23,784 nucleotides of DNA from Oscillospiraceae bacterium (GTDB lineage Bacteria; Bacillota; Clostridia; Oscillospirales; UBA929). Below, piece after piece: positions 6,514-14,504 of the stretch (position 1 is its first letter; each line of letters starts with the position of its first letter). A program made the position numbers and the translations under genes. The DNA lies in assembly GCA_009777435.1 (NCBI GenBank), contig WRLW01000003.1:1-23784 (forward strand). Reading direction: 5' to 3'. The notes under the pieces are model-generated. The model made no database searches. It saw only the letters and a program-made list of their open reading frames with translations, and was not told where the DNA came from.

Positions 6514-8061
6514 TCAGCCCCCGAGCGCTCCAAGCGCCTCCCGAAGCTGCGCGGCGGCCTGACGGCGGCGCTTGGCCGTGTCGCGCGTGCGCGCCGAAAA
6601 CCAGCGGTACAGCGCCTCGCACAGCGTCAGGTCGCCCACATATACTCCCGAGGGGCTGGCGCCGGCGCTGTCGGCTATGAAGAAGGTGCCCGAGCCTTCC
6701 TTAACCGTAAGGCTGACCGCCGGGCAGTCGTCCTCAAACAGGATTTGAAGCAGCGGATACCGCTCGAGCAGCCACAGCAGATTTTCGAGACAGGCCGCCA
6801 GATCCGCGCCCGACAGCGTAACGTCGCGCGGCGCGAGCAGCTCTATGCCCGACAGCCGGCACGCGCCGTTTATCAGTATGGCGTCTATGACGCTGACCGG
6901 CAGCAGCACGCTCCATGGCTTTGTCTCAAGACGCCTGAACAGCGACTCGCGCCGCCGCGCCAGCAGGTCAAGGCGGCTGTCGATGCCGTCGGTCAATTGC
7001 TCCGCGAGCAGCTTATAAACTAACTTTTCGGGCAGCAAAACGGCGTCGAGCGTGTTGCGGACGGTGAACAGCGCGCCCGGCCCGTCCTCAAGCCTTATCA
7101 GCAGCTCGGCGGGGCGCAGGGGCGCGTCGCCGGGGCACGCCGTCGCTAACCGCAGTCCCATGCGCGCGTACGCCAGCCCCTCGAAGGTGGCGACGTCCGC
7201 GCGCCCCTGAAACAGCATGGAGTCACAGCCGTCGCGGCCGGACTCGCCGGACTCGAAGCCGCCGTAGTCATAGGATATGACGGCGGCCTGATTTTTCAAT
7301 ACGAAGATGGCCGGGCTGGGGCTTTCCTCGGACGACGCGTATGAGAAGAAGCGCCCCGTGGCATAGAGCGGCATGTATGTTGAGAGCAGAGGGCCGAGCG
7401 CGCTCCCGTGCTGTCCGGGATGCACCATATGCACCGAGTGGCCGGCCTGTATGGCGGCGCGCAGGGCGTTTGCGTACCGGGCGGCGAATTCGGCGTCCCC
7501 GTCTATCCAAGCTCCCGAAGCGGGCGGTATTATATAAAGGTCGCCGGGTACGCGGTTGGACAGCACTATGTGCATAAAGTTTATAACGGCCTGACGCAGG
7601 CCGCCGTGCCCCTTAAACAGCTCGTGGTTGGCCGCGGTGCCCTTGCGCACCTGCGCGTACAGGCTGACCGGGCCCGACGGCGCGCGCGCGTCGTCGCGGA
7701 ACACGCCGGACAGGTGCGCGAATATGTCCGACACAAGCTCGGGCGACTCCGGGCCGAGGTCGATGTGCGCCGGCGGCGTCTGCCCCTGAAGCCATGCCTG
7801 AAGCGCGGAGCGTGTCTGCTCGCGAGTGCCGCACGATACGCCGAGCAGGCTTTCGAGCGCCTCGCGGTCGTATTTCAGCATCCCGATGCCCGACAGGAAG
7901 GCCGCGATCTCGTCCGGCGCGCGCGAGCCGGCCCTCGGCGACCGCTCGCCGCCGCGCCACCGCGAGACTAACGACGCGTCCACGCCTATGCCGCGCGCGA
8001 GCGTGACGTTGTTCAGGCGGTATATATTCATCAGCGTTGACAGGCGGTCGCGGAATTTCAC
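6514..8061 (-). CDS. Large helix-turn-helix protein of unknown function
   Basis: This is a 515-residue protein with a XRE-like helix-turn-helix at about residues 17-45 (VTLARGIGVDASLVSRWRGGERSP). The remaining roughly 450 residues are a soluble region I do not recognise, with no membrane segment, no signal peptide and no kinase, nucleotide- or sugar-binding motif that I can see. The C-terminus is a basic, Ala-rich probable helix (about 485-515). The start is a GTG at 8059-8061 preceded by GGTGAGG on the minus strand. It follows gtrA by only 18 bp and may be the last gene of the amidase-recG-gtrA operon, although a TATAAT-like sequence spans the gtrA stop. It converges on sodA with three bases between stops. 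It may be a DNA-binding regulator with a large sensor domain; no target can be inferred. Confidence 0.75.
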   Translation of the reverse strand: MKFRDRLSTLMNIYRLNNVTLARGIGVDASLVSRWRGGERSPRAGSRAPDEIAAFLSGIGMLKYDREALESLLGVSCGTREQTRSALQAWLQGQTPPAHIDLGPESPELVSDIFAHLSGVFRDDARAPSGPVSLYAQVRKGTAANHELFKGHGGLRQAVINFMHIVLSNRVPGDLYIIPPASGAWIDGDAEFAARYANALRAAIQAGHSVHMVHPGQHGSALGPLLSTYMPLYATGRFFSYASSEESPSPAIFVLKNQAAVISYDYGGFESGESGRDGCDSMLFQGRADVATFEGLAYARMGLRLATACPGDAPLRPAELLIRLEDGPGALFTVRNTLDAVLLPEKLVYKLLAEQLTDGIDSRLDLLARRRESLFRRLETKPWSVLLPVSVIDAILINGACRLSGIELLAPRDVTLSGADLAACLENLLWLLERYPLLQILFEDDCPAVSLTVKEGSGTFFIADSAGASPSGVYVGDLTLCEALYRWFSARTRDTAKRRRQAAAQLREALGALGG

Positions 8062-8079
8062 GGCTCACACCTCACCATA

Positions 8080-8520
8080 TTATACTGCGCGCTTGCCCGG
8101 AGTCCGGAACACGACGAACCTCGATATCAGGTAATTCAAAATGATTATAACGACGGTCAGCGCGGCCTTAACCGCTAAATCGTGGAATTTCAGCCATGTA
8201 TGGAGCAGCTCAAATCCGCCTATCTCCAGCACCATAGTAAACGCGCGGCCGGCGGCGAACGACGCGAACTCCCGCGCGAGCCCGCCCGCGCCCGAAGCCC
8301 TGCTTTGGAATACCACAAGCTTGTTGGTGACATAGGCGAACAGCACGGCGCATACCACCGACACGGCGTTGGCCGTCGTGCCGCCCCAGCCGAGGGCGCG
8401 CGTCAAAAGCGTGTACAGCCCGAAATTCAGGGCCGTGGTCAGACCGCCGAATATTAAATATAAAACATAGTGGCGCAGCTTTGCCCGCTCCGCTCTCAGA
8501 CGTTCCGCAAGACCTCTCAA
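8080..8520 (-). CDS. GtrA-family membrane protein
   Basis: This is a 146-residue protein with four predicted membrane helices after a basic N-terminus. It fits the GtrA-like family: YLIFGGLTTALNFGLY (about 20-35), AYVTNKLVVF near residue 63-72, and the closing NYLISRFVVFR. GtrA proteins are thought to help move polyprenyl-linked sugars across the membrane in surface glycosylation, but this member has no glycosyltransferase neighbour. Translation starts with a TTG (8518-8520) inside the recG stop, as TTGA. GAGGGGG within the end of recG provides the ribosome site, so expression should be coupled to recG. Confidence 0.85.
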   Translation of the reverse strand: MRGLAERLRAERAKLRHYVLYLIFGGLTTALNFGLYTLLTRALGWGGTTANAVSVVCAVLFAYVTNKLVVFQSRASGAGGLAREFASFAAGRAFTMVLEIGGFELLHTWLKFHDLAVKAALTVVIIILNYLISRFVVFRTPGKRAV

Positions 8521-10577
8521 GACCGCATCCCCCTCAGCATATCCTCGATCGACGCGCGCAGCGCGGCGTGGCCTTTAAGCTCCGGGTCGGCGTCGAGCAG
8601 CCCGAGCGCCGCGTCGCGCGCCTCGTACAGAAGCGCCGCCGGGCTTTCGGACGCCGCCGGAAGCTCGGCCATGCGCAGCGCGGGCAGACCGTGCTGGCGC
8701 GTCCCGAAAAACTCGCCCGGCCCCCTCAGCGCCAGATCCGCCTCGGCGATGGCGAAGCCGTCGGAGCTTTTTGTCAGCATCTCCAAGCGCTTTCGCGCAA
8801 GCTCGCCCGCGCCCGGCGCGGCCATCAAAACACAAAACGACTCGCGCCGCCCGCGCCCGACGCGCCCGCGCAGCTGGTGAAGCTGCGCCAGCCCGAAGCG
8901 GTCGGCGTTCTCCACCACCATCAGGCCCGCGTTCGGCACGTCCACGCCCACCTCGATGACCGTGGTGGCCACCAGCACAGGTATCTCGCCCGCGCGGAAC
9001 CGCCCGATAACGTCCGCGCGCTCCTTTGCCTTCATGCGCCCGTGCGCCAGCCCGACCTCATGGCCGGGGAACAGCCCGGCTATCCGCTCGCGCACCGCGA
9101 CGGCCTCCTTCAGCCCCTCGGAAACGCTGTTGCCCTCGTCGTCCACACGCTCTATCATGGGGCACACCACATATACCTGGCCGCCCTGCTCGGCCGTCTT
9201 TTTAATAAAGCCGTCTATGCGCGCGCGCATGTCCTCGCCCACAGCATAAGTCTTTACCGGCACTCGGCCCGGCGGCAGCTCGTCGATCAGCGACACGTCA
9301 AGCTCGCCGTAAAGCAGCATGGCCAGCGTGCGCGGTATGGGCGTGGCCGACATGAACAGCGTGTGCGGGGAATGTTCGCCCTTTTCGGCCAGCGCGGAGC
9401 GCTGGGCCACGCCGAAGCGGTGCTGCTCGTCGGTGATTATCAAGCCCAGATTCTCGAAGCTCACGCCCTCCGACAGCAGCGCGTGCGTGCCCACCACGAA
9501 CCTCAGCCCGCCGCCGGCCAGCGCAAAGCGCAGCGCGTCCTTAGCCTTTGGGGACAGCTTGCCCGTCAGCAGCCCGCATGATACGCCCCAGCGCCGCATG
9601 AACGGCTCGAGGGTGGCGTGGTGCTGCGCGGCGAGCAGCTCCGTGGGCGCCATCAGCGCGGCCTGAAAGCCGCCGCGCGCGGCCATCAGAACGGCGGCGG
9701 CGGCCACTATGGTCTTGCCCGAGCCGACGTCGCCCTGTATAAGGCGGCTCATGAGACGCCCCGAATTCATGTCGTCCTCAAGCTCGGCAATCACGCGCCG
9801 CTGCGCGCCTGTCAGCTCATAGGGCAGGGCGGCCTCGAACTCGTCCCTCGGCAGGCGCCCCAGCGCGCGCCCGGGCTTCGCGGCGCGGCCGCGCTTCATC
9901 CAAGACAGTCCTAACGACAGCCGGAACAGCTCCTCAAACGCCAAGCGGCGGCGCGCCATATCTAAAGAGCGCGCGTCGTCGGGCGCGTGGATCTGGCGCA
10001 GGGCGAAGCCGATATGACACAGCGCGCGCGCCTGCCTGATCTCCGGCGGCAGCAGATCCGGCTCCGCGCCGGCCAGCGCGTCCACGGCCTGCCTCACGGC
10101 GGCGCGCACGGCATACTGCGGCAGTCCGCTCGTCAGCCGGTATACCGGCAGCAGAAGCCCGGTAACGCGCCCGGCGCTCCCGGCCGGCTCGAATACCGGG
10201 TTGACCATCTCACAGCGCGCGCCTTTGCGCTCGGGCTTGCCGAAAAACACATAGGTCTCGCCCTTTACCAGCGCCGTCTTGACATAGGGCGCGTTGAAAA
10301 AGGTCAGCTCAAGCCGCCCGGTCTCGTCCACGGCGTGCGTCTTGGTGAGCGTCATGCCCTGCCGCAGGCGCGTCTCGCGCGGGTCGGCGGCCGCCATCGC
10401 GGTCACGCACACGGCCGTGCCGGACACGAGGGCCGATATGGGCGAGGCCGCCGTGCGGTCTTGGTATCCGGCGGGGTAGTATCGCAGAAGGTCATATGAC
10501 GAAAGCAGGCCAAGCCGCGCGAACGCCTTCGCTCGGGCCTGGCCTATGCCTTTCAGTTCGGATATCGGGTCTGTCAA
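8517..10577 (-). CDS. recG: ATP-dependent DNA helicase RecG
   Basis: This 686-residue helicase reverses stalled replication forks and processes branched DNA. The N-terminal wedge region begins ISELKGIGQARAKAFARLGL, followed by YYPAGYQDR. Helicase motifs are complete and in order: GDVGSGKT (motif I), DEQHRFGV (motif II, a DExH variant typical of RecG), SATPIPRTLA (motif III) and QLRGRVGRG (motif VI). I start it at the TTG at 10575-10577, which overlaps the amidase stop as TTGA and has GAGGAG eight bases upstream. This gives the normal RecG length. The frame stays open further upstream inside the amidase gene, but that part does not resemble RecG. It is coupled to both neighbours. Confidence 0.95.
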   Translation of the reverse strand: MTDPISELKGIGQARAKAFARLGLLSSYDLLRYYPAGYQDRTAASPISALVSGTAVCVTAMAAADPRETRLRQGMTLTKTHAVDETGRLELTFFNAPYVKTALVKGETYVFFGKPERKGARCEMVNPVFEPAGSAGRVTGLLLPVYRLTSGLPQYAVRAAVRQAVDALAGAEPDLLPPEIRQARALCHIGFALRQIHAPDDARSLDMARRRLAFEELFRLSLGLSWMKRGRAAKPGRALGRLPRDEFEAALPYELTGAQRRVIAELEDDMNSGRLMSRLIQGDVGSGKTIVAAAAVLMAARGGFQAALMAPTELLAAQHHATLEPFMRRWGVSCGLLTGKLSPKAKDALRFALAGGGLRFVVGTHALLSEGVSFENLGLIITDEQHRFGVAQRSALAEKGEHSPHTLFMSATPIPRTLAMLLYGELDVSLIDELPPGRVPVKTYAVGEDMRARIDGFIKKTAEQGGQVYVVCPMIERVDDEGNSVSEGLKEAVAVRERIAGLFPGHEVGLAHGRMKAKERADVIGRFRAGEIPVLVATTVIEVGVDVPNAGLMVVENADRFGLAQLHQLRGRVGRGRRESFCVLMAAPGAGELARKRLEMLTKSSDGFAIAEADLALRGPGEFFGTRQHGLPALRMAELPAASESPAALLYEARDAALGLLDADPELKGHAALRASIEDMLRGMRS

Positions 10578-13500
10578 CTGAAAAACTCCTCGATGGCGTT
10601 TGCCAGACTGACGGCCATCCGGGTCTGTTCGCTGTTGGACGCCAGCCGTGAAAAGTCGCCCGCGTTGCACATAAAGCCGGTCTCCACGAGGGCCGACGGC
10701 GTCCATGTGGGGCGCAGCACATACAGGTTGGCCTCCTTGGAAGCGCGGTTGCCGTAGCCCAGCTCGCCTATGACTGTGTTGCGGACGATATCGGACAGCG
10801 GCTTGCCGACGGCGTTGCGGTAGAAGGTCTCAAGGCCGCGTATGTTGGTGGAGTCGGTCGATTCGGCGACGCTGTTGGCGTGTATGGACAGGAACATGTC
10901 CGGCTTCAGCGCGCGGGAGGCCGCTACGCGCGCTTCGAGCGTCACGTCTACGTCGCCGCCGCGCGTCATCGAAACGGTCGCGCCGCGCGCCTCAAGCTCG
11001 GCCTTGAGCTTGAGGGCCGTATAATAGTTCAGGTGCTTTTCGGCGAGCGCCGCGCCCAGCGGCCCCAGCGCTCCCAGCGTTCCCGGCCCTGTGCCGCCGT
11101 GCCCCGCGTCGAGCAGTATATGCAGTCCGAGGAGCGGCTTGGAGCCGGCGGCCCTCACCGGATGGCGCTTGAGGTTGAGGGTCAGCCTGCCGGCCTCGGC
11201 GCTCATGTAATAGCCGTCTAACCGCCCGCCCTCGGGCAGCGTCAGCCTGTAGGTTGCCGTGCCGTCCCGGTTGGAGACGCCTATGCTCTCGAAAATACTT
11301 CCGGCGGGCAGCCCGATATTGTTGGGCGCGCCGGAGAGGTTGGTCAGCTTAAAGGTCAGCGTCTTTCCGTCAAACGCCAGCTCGGTATAGGTCGGCGTGC
11401 CGAGCGTCATGACCATGCGGTCGTATTTGTCGCCGGTCAGGTATTCTATCCTGCTCAGCCCGGCCGTCAGCGGGGCCTGCTCGGAGGTCAGCGTGACGTC
11501 GGGCGCCTGAAGCCAGCCGCCCGAACGCAGGCGCACCCAAGCGCCGTTGCCTGTAACGGCCGTAACGTAATCCTTCTGCCCTCTGGCAAGCTCGTTTTTC
11601 GGCCCCCCGGTGGTGGAGCTGCCCGAGTAGACAAAGGCGAAGTCGGACTTGACCGTGGCGTAATACGGCGCCTTGTCGGTCACTGAGATTATGGCGCCGC
11701 CCGCCGCGCGGCTCGACGACGCCCCGTTGTATGTCATGGTATATGACGGCGTGCCTATGGTAATCAGCTTGCCCGTCTCGTTTGAGAGGGGCAGCTTATA
11801 GGCGTGCGTGTAGACCGTGGAATATATGCCGCCGCCCGCCGGCGCGTTCCTCGAGCCGGGCGTCATGGTATAGGCGGCGCCGCCCACTGTCACCCTGACC
11901 GTCGCGCCTATGGGCGCGGTGCAGGAGAGCGTTACGGTCTCTCCCGGCTGGCGGTATTCGTTGGCGCTCTTGGGGAACACGGAATCGGCCGGTATCTCGG
12001 CGCGCGCCATTTTAGAAGGCCCCGGCGCGGTGGCCGCCGTATATGTTATGGTGGTCGTAACGTTCTTCTGGCCGGTCTGCGTAAAGGTTATGGCGTTCGC
12101 GCCCTTGGACAGCGAGGCCATAACGCCGAAGAAGCCGTCGGGCGAGCGGTTCTCGTCGGGCACGGGCTTGCCGTTCATCAGCAATGGCCGCGACGGGTCG
12201 CAGGTGCCGAGGATATAATAGGCCGCCGAGCCTGTGGTCGTGCCGGCTCCGGTCGGACGCCCCACGGCGAGAGTCTTTGTGTTGGGCACGGGCATAACAG
12301 TCTTGGGGTCGGGTTCGGCCGGCTTGTCTGAGACCGGCTTCGAGGCGGCGAACACCTTGCTCACGGTGTCGCGCAGCGCCTGATTTGTGGTCAGGAAGTT
12401 ATAGCGGAAATGTATCACGCCCGAAACCTGGGAATACCGTTCGTTCAGCGCGGCCTGACGCGCGATCTCCTCCGCGCCGTACCAAGCGTCGCCGGGCGAC
12501 CCGTCCTGGCCGGCGCGGTATATGGCCGTGCCGATATAGAGCTTGACCGAGGTGCCGCTCACAACGTCGGCCCACCAAGGCAGCAGCAGCGCGTAGTCGG
12601 CCGCCGAGAACCCGATATGCCAATAGATCTGCGGCGCGATATAGTCGAGCCAGCCGCTCTTGACCCACTTGCGCGTATCGGCGAACTGGCTGTAGTAGGA
12701 TTCGTTGCCGCGCGTGTCGCTGCCAAGCTGGGACGACGACTTGTTGGCCCATATGCCTATGGGCGACACGCCGAACACGACGTTCTTTTTGGCCGCCTTA
12801 ACGGCCTCATAGGTGTCGCGTATCAGCTCGTTCACGTTGTCGCGCCGCCAGTCGGCCTTCGAGGAGTAGCCCGCGCCGTATCTGCGGAAGGAGGCGTCGT
12901 CCTTAAAGTCGTCGCCCGGATAGAAGTAGTCGTCGAACTGTATGCCGTCAACGTCGTAGTTTTTCAGGATTTCGGTCACGCCGTCGATGACAAGCCTGCG
13001 CACCTCCGGCAGCCCGGGGTCGAAATAGAGCTTGCCGTCCCTGTACGCCACCGTCCACTCCGGGTTCCGGCGCGCCGGGTTGGCGTACGCGAGCTTGGTA
13101 ACGTCGTGCTGCGGCGCGGACGTGCTGCCCATGGTTATGCGCAGCGGGTTTATCCAGGCGTGCAGCTGCATACCGCGCGCGTGGGTCTGCTCCACCCAAT
13201 ACTTGAGCGGGTCGAAGCCCTCGGGGGGCGCGACGCCCTGATTGCCCGTCAGATACGCCGACCACGGGAAAAGCGAGGACTTGTAAAACGCGTCGGACGA
13301 CGGCCTTACCTGCAAAACAATGGCGTTGTAGCCCAAGGCGGCCGCGCCGGCGATGATATCGTCGGCCTCCTTCTTGAGGGCGGACACGCCGATACCGCCC
13401 TTCGACGGGTAGTCGAGGTTGATTACCGTGGCCACCCAGACGCCGCGGAACTCCTCCTCCCCGGCCGCCGCCGCGTGTACGGCCGCCGGAACGACCGCCG

Positions 13501-13717
13501 GAACGGTGTCCGGGGCCAGCGACGGGATTGGGGCTACCCCCGACAGCAGCACAAAAACGGCGAACAGCGCCGCGGCGTGCAGAAGCCGCTTGCGCGGCAA
13601 CTGCCGTAACCGCTTATGCGGCACTTGCCTGCGCGGTCTCTTTGCGCCGGAAGGGCTGGGGCCGCCGCGCGGGCGGTTAAACAGCGGCTCGGATTCATAT
13701 GTCCTGCGTCTCACCAT
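10574..13717 (-). CDS. Secreted fusion of a GHL10 glycosyl-hydrolase-like domain and an N-acetylmuramoyl-L-alanine amidase
   Basis: This 1047-residue exported protein has a very basic N-terminus (1-45), a hydrophobic segment (about 46-65) acting as signal or anchor, then a glycosyl-hydrolase-like 10 (DUF187/YddW-type) domain from about residue 88 to 390. That domain includes FRGVWVATVIN, AWINPLRIT and DVDGIQFDDYFYPG. The middle (about 420-850) is beta-rich, with linker and Ig-like parts, an SH3-like stretch and an AMIN-like segment before the last domain. Residues 861-1047 are an Amidase_3 domain with zinc and catalytic residues His873 (DAGHGG), Glu893, His946 (SIHANS) and Glu1012 (VETGF). 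It should cut the amide between muramic acid and the stem peptide and perhaps the glycan as well. I prefer ATG 13717, which has AAGGAG close by; ATG 13744 is possible. It is the first gene of the recG operon. Confidence 0.88.
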   Translation of the reverse strand: MVRRRTYESEPLFNRPRGGPSPSGAKRPRRQVPHKRLRQLPRKRLLHAAALFAVFVLLSGVAPIPSLAPDTVPAVVPAAVHAAAAGEEEFRGVWVATVINLDYPSKGGIGVSALKKEADDIIAGAAALGYNAIVLQVRPSSDAFYKSSLFPWSAYLTGNQGVAPPEGFDPLKYWVEQTHARGMQLHAWINPLRITMGSTSAPQHDVTKLAYANPARRNPEWTVAYRDGKLYFDPGLPEVRRLVIDGVTEILKNYDVDGIQFDDYFYPGDDFKDDASFRRYGAGYSSKADWRRDNVNELIRDTYEAVKAAKKNVVFGVSPIGIWANKSSSQLGSDTRGNESYYSQFADTRKWVKSGWLDYIAPQIYWHIGFSAADYALLLPWWADVVSGTSVKLYIGTAIYRAGQDGSPGDAWYGAEEIARQAALNERYSQVSGVIHFRYNFLTTNQALRDTVSKVFAASKPVSDKPAEPDPKTVMPVPNTKTLAVGRPTGAGTTTGSAAYYILGTCDPSRPLLMNGKPVPDENRSPDGFFGVMASLSKGANAITFTQTGQKNVTTTITYTAATAPGPSKMARAEIPADSVFPKSANEYRQPGETVTLSCTAPIGATVRVTVGGAAYTMTPGSRNAPAGGGIYSTVYTHAYKLPLSNETGKLITIGTPSYTMTYNGASSSRAAGGAIISVTDKAPYYATVKSDFAFVYSGSSTTGGPKNELARGQKDYVTAVTGNGAWVRLRSGGWLQAPDVTLTSEQAPLTAGLSRIEYLTGDKYDRMVMTLGTPTYTELAFDGKTLTFKLTNLSGAPNNIGLPAGSIFESIGVSNRDGTATYRLTLPEGGRLDGYYMSAEAGRLTLNLKRHPVRAAGSKPLLGLHILLDAGHGGTGPGTLGALGPLGAALAEKHLNYYTALKLKAELEARGATVSMTRGGDVDVTLEARVAASRALKPDMFLSIHANSVAESTDSTNIRGLETFYRNAVGKPLSDIVRNTVIGELGYGNRASKEANLYVLRPTWTPSALVETGFMCNAGDFSRLASNSEQTRMAVSLANAIEEFFS

Positions 13718-13765
13718 ATGCTCCTTTCGGTAAACGGCCGTCATACTTTCTTATCATACTCTTAT

Positions 13766-13794
13766 ATAATACATCATGCGTCATAAAAAGGCAA
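13766..13794 (-). promoter_or_regulatory. Probable promoter of the amidase-recG-gtrA operon
   Basis: On the minus strand TTGCCT (13794-13789) and TATTAT (13771-13766) are 17 bases apart, about 50 bases before the amidase start. The -10 differs from consensus at one position and the -35 at two. The surrounding 13740-13795 is clearly more AT-rich than the flanking genes. Confidence 0.55.
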
Positions 13795-13860
13795 TGCCGT
13801 TTTGCGCGCGCGTTCAAATATAGGCTTGCGGCCGCGCCTTAGTTTCTGATATCATTGTTA

Positions 13861-13869
13861 TGCTAAAAT
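13861..13869 (+). promoter_or_regulatory. Possible extended -10 element for the flavodoxin-fold reductase gene
   Basis: TGC-TAAAAT matches an extended -10 (TGnTAtAAT with one change) about 20 bases before the ATG. No convincing -35 is seen at the expected distance, so this is tentative. Confidence 0.35.
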
Positions 13870-13889
13870 ATTTATCCGGAGGTTTATTT

Positions 13890-14504
13890 ATGAAAGTTCT
13901 TCTGGTAAACGGCAGCCCGAGGGCGGAGGGCTGCACATATACCGCTCTGAGCGAGGTCGCCGCCGCGCTGAGGGCCGAGGGCGCGTCGGCCGAGATTTTC
14001 CATATCGGCGGCAAGCCCATACAGGGCTGTACCGGCTGCGGAAGCTGCCACAAGACCGGCAAATGCGTCTTTGGCGGCGACGCGGTGGAGGCCGCGCTCG
14101 AGGCGGCGCGCGGCTGCGACGGCTTTGTGTTCGGCTCGCCTGTATACTACGCGGCGGCCTCGGGACAGCTGACGGCCTTTATGAACCGCCTGTTTTTCAG
14201 CTCCGGCGGGCTTTTCGCGCACAAGCCGGGCGCGGCCGTTGTGAGCTGCCGCCGCGCCGGCTCGACGGCGGCCCTCGATCAGCTCAACAAGTATATGCTC
14301 ATCTCGCAGATGCTGCTGGTCGGCTCGCAATACTGGCCGATGGTGCATGGCAACAGCCCGGACGAGGTGAGGCGCGACCTTGAGGGTATGCAGACCATGC
14401 GCGTTCTGGGCCGCAACATGGCTTGGGCCATTAAGTCCATACAGGCGGCCGGTATCGCGCCGCCCGCGCCTGAGCCGCGCGAGCGCACCAATTTCATCAG
14501 GTAA
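13890..14504 (+). CDS. NADPH-dependent FMN reductase / flavodoxin-fold oxidoreductase
   Basis: This 204-residue cytoplasmic protein has the NAD(P)H-dependent FMN reductase fold. The FMN phosphate loop is VNGSPRAEGCTYTAL at the N-terminus (residues about 5-19). Two CxxC-type cysteine clusters appear in CTGCGSCHKTGKC (about 50-62), as in clostridial iron-sulfur flavoproteins, although the spacing should be compared before claiming a 4Fe-4S site. FGSPVYYAAASGQLTAFMNR (about 87-106) is the second flavin loop. I start at ATG 13890, which has GGAGG nine bases upstream; the frame continues to 13860 without a ribosome site. Its stop overlaps the next start by one base (TAATG). The substrate is unknown. 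Such enzymes reduce quinones, nitro compounds or electron carriers. Confidence 0.85.
   Translation: MKVLLVNGSPRAEGCTYTALSEVAAALRAEGASAEIFHIGGKPIQGCTGCGSCHKTGKCVFGGDAVEAALEAARGCDGFVFGSPVYYAAASGQLTAFMNRLFFSSGGLFAHKPGAAVVSCRRAGSTAALDQLNKYMLISQMLLVGSQYWPMVHGNSPDEVRRDLEGMQTMRVLGRNMAWAIKSIQAAGIAPPAPEPRERTNFIR

Noticed and set aside
8481..9581. Open frame on the plus strand opposite recG
   Set aside because: It spans only antisense sequence of recG, with Arg/His/Gln-rich composition and no domain.
12410..13609. Long open frame on the plus strand opposite the GHL10-amidase gene
   Set aside because: It mirrors the codon structure of the minus-strand gene, is extremely rich in Arg and Ala, has no ribosome site and no recognisable domain.
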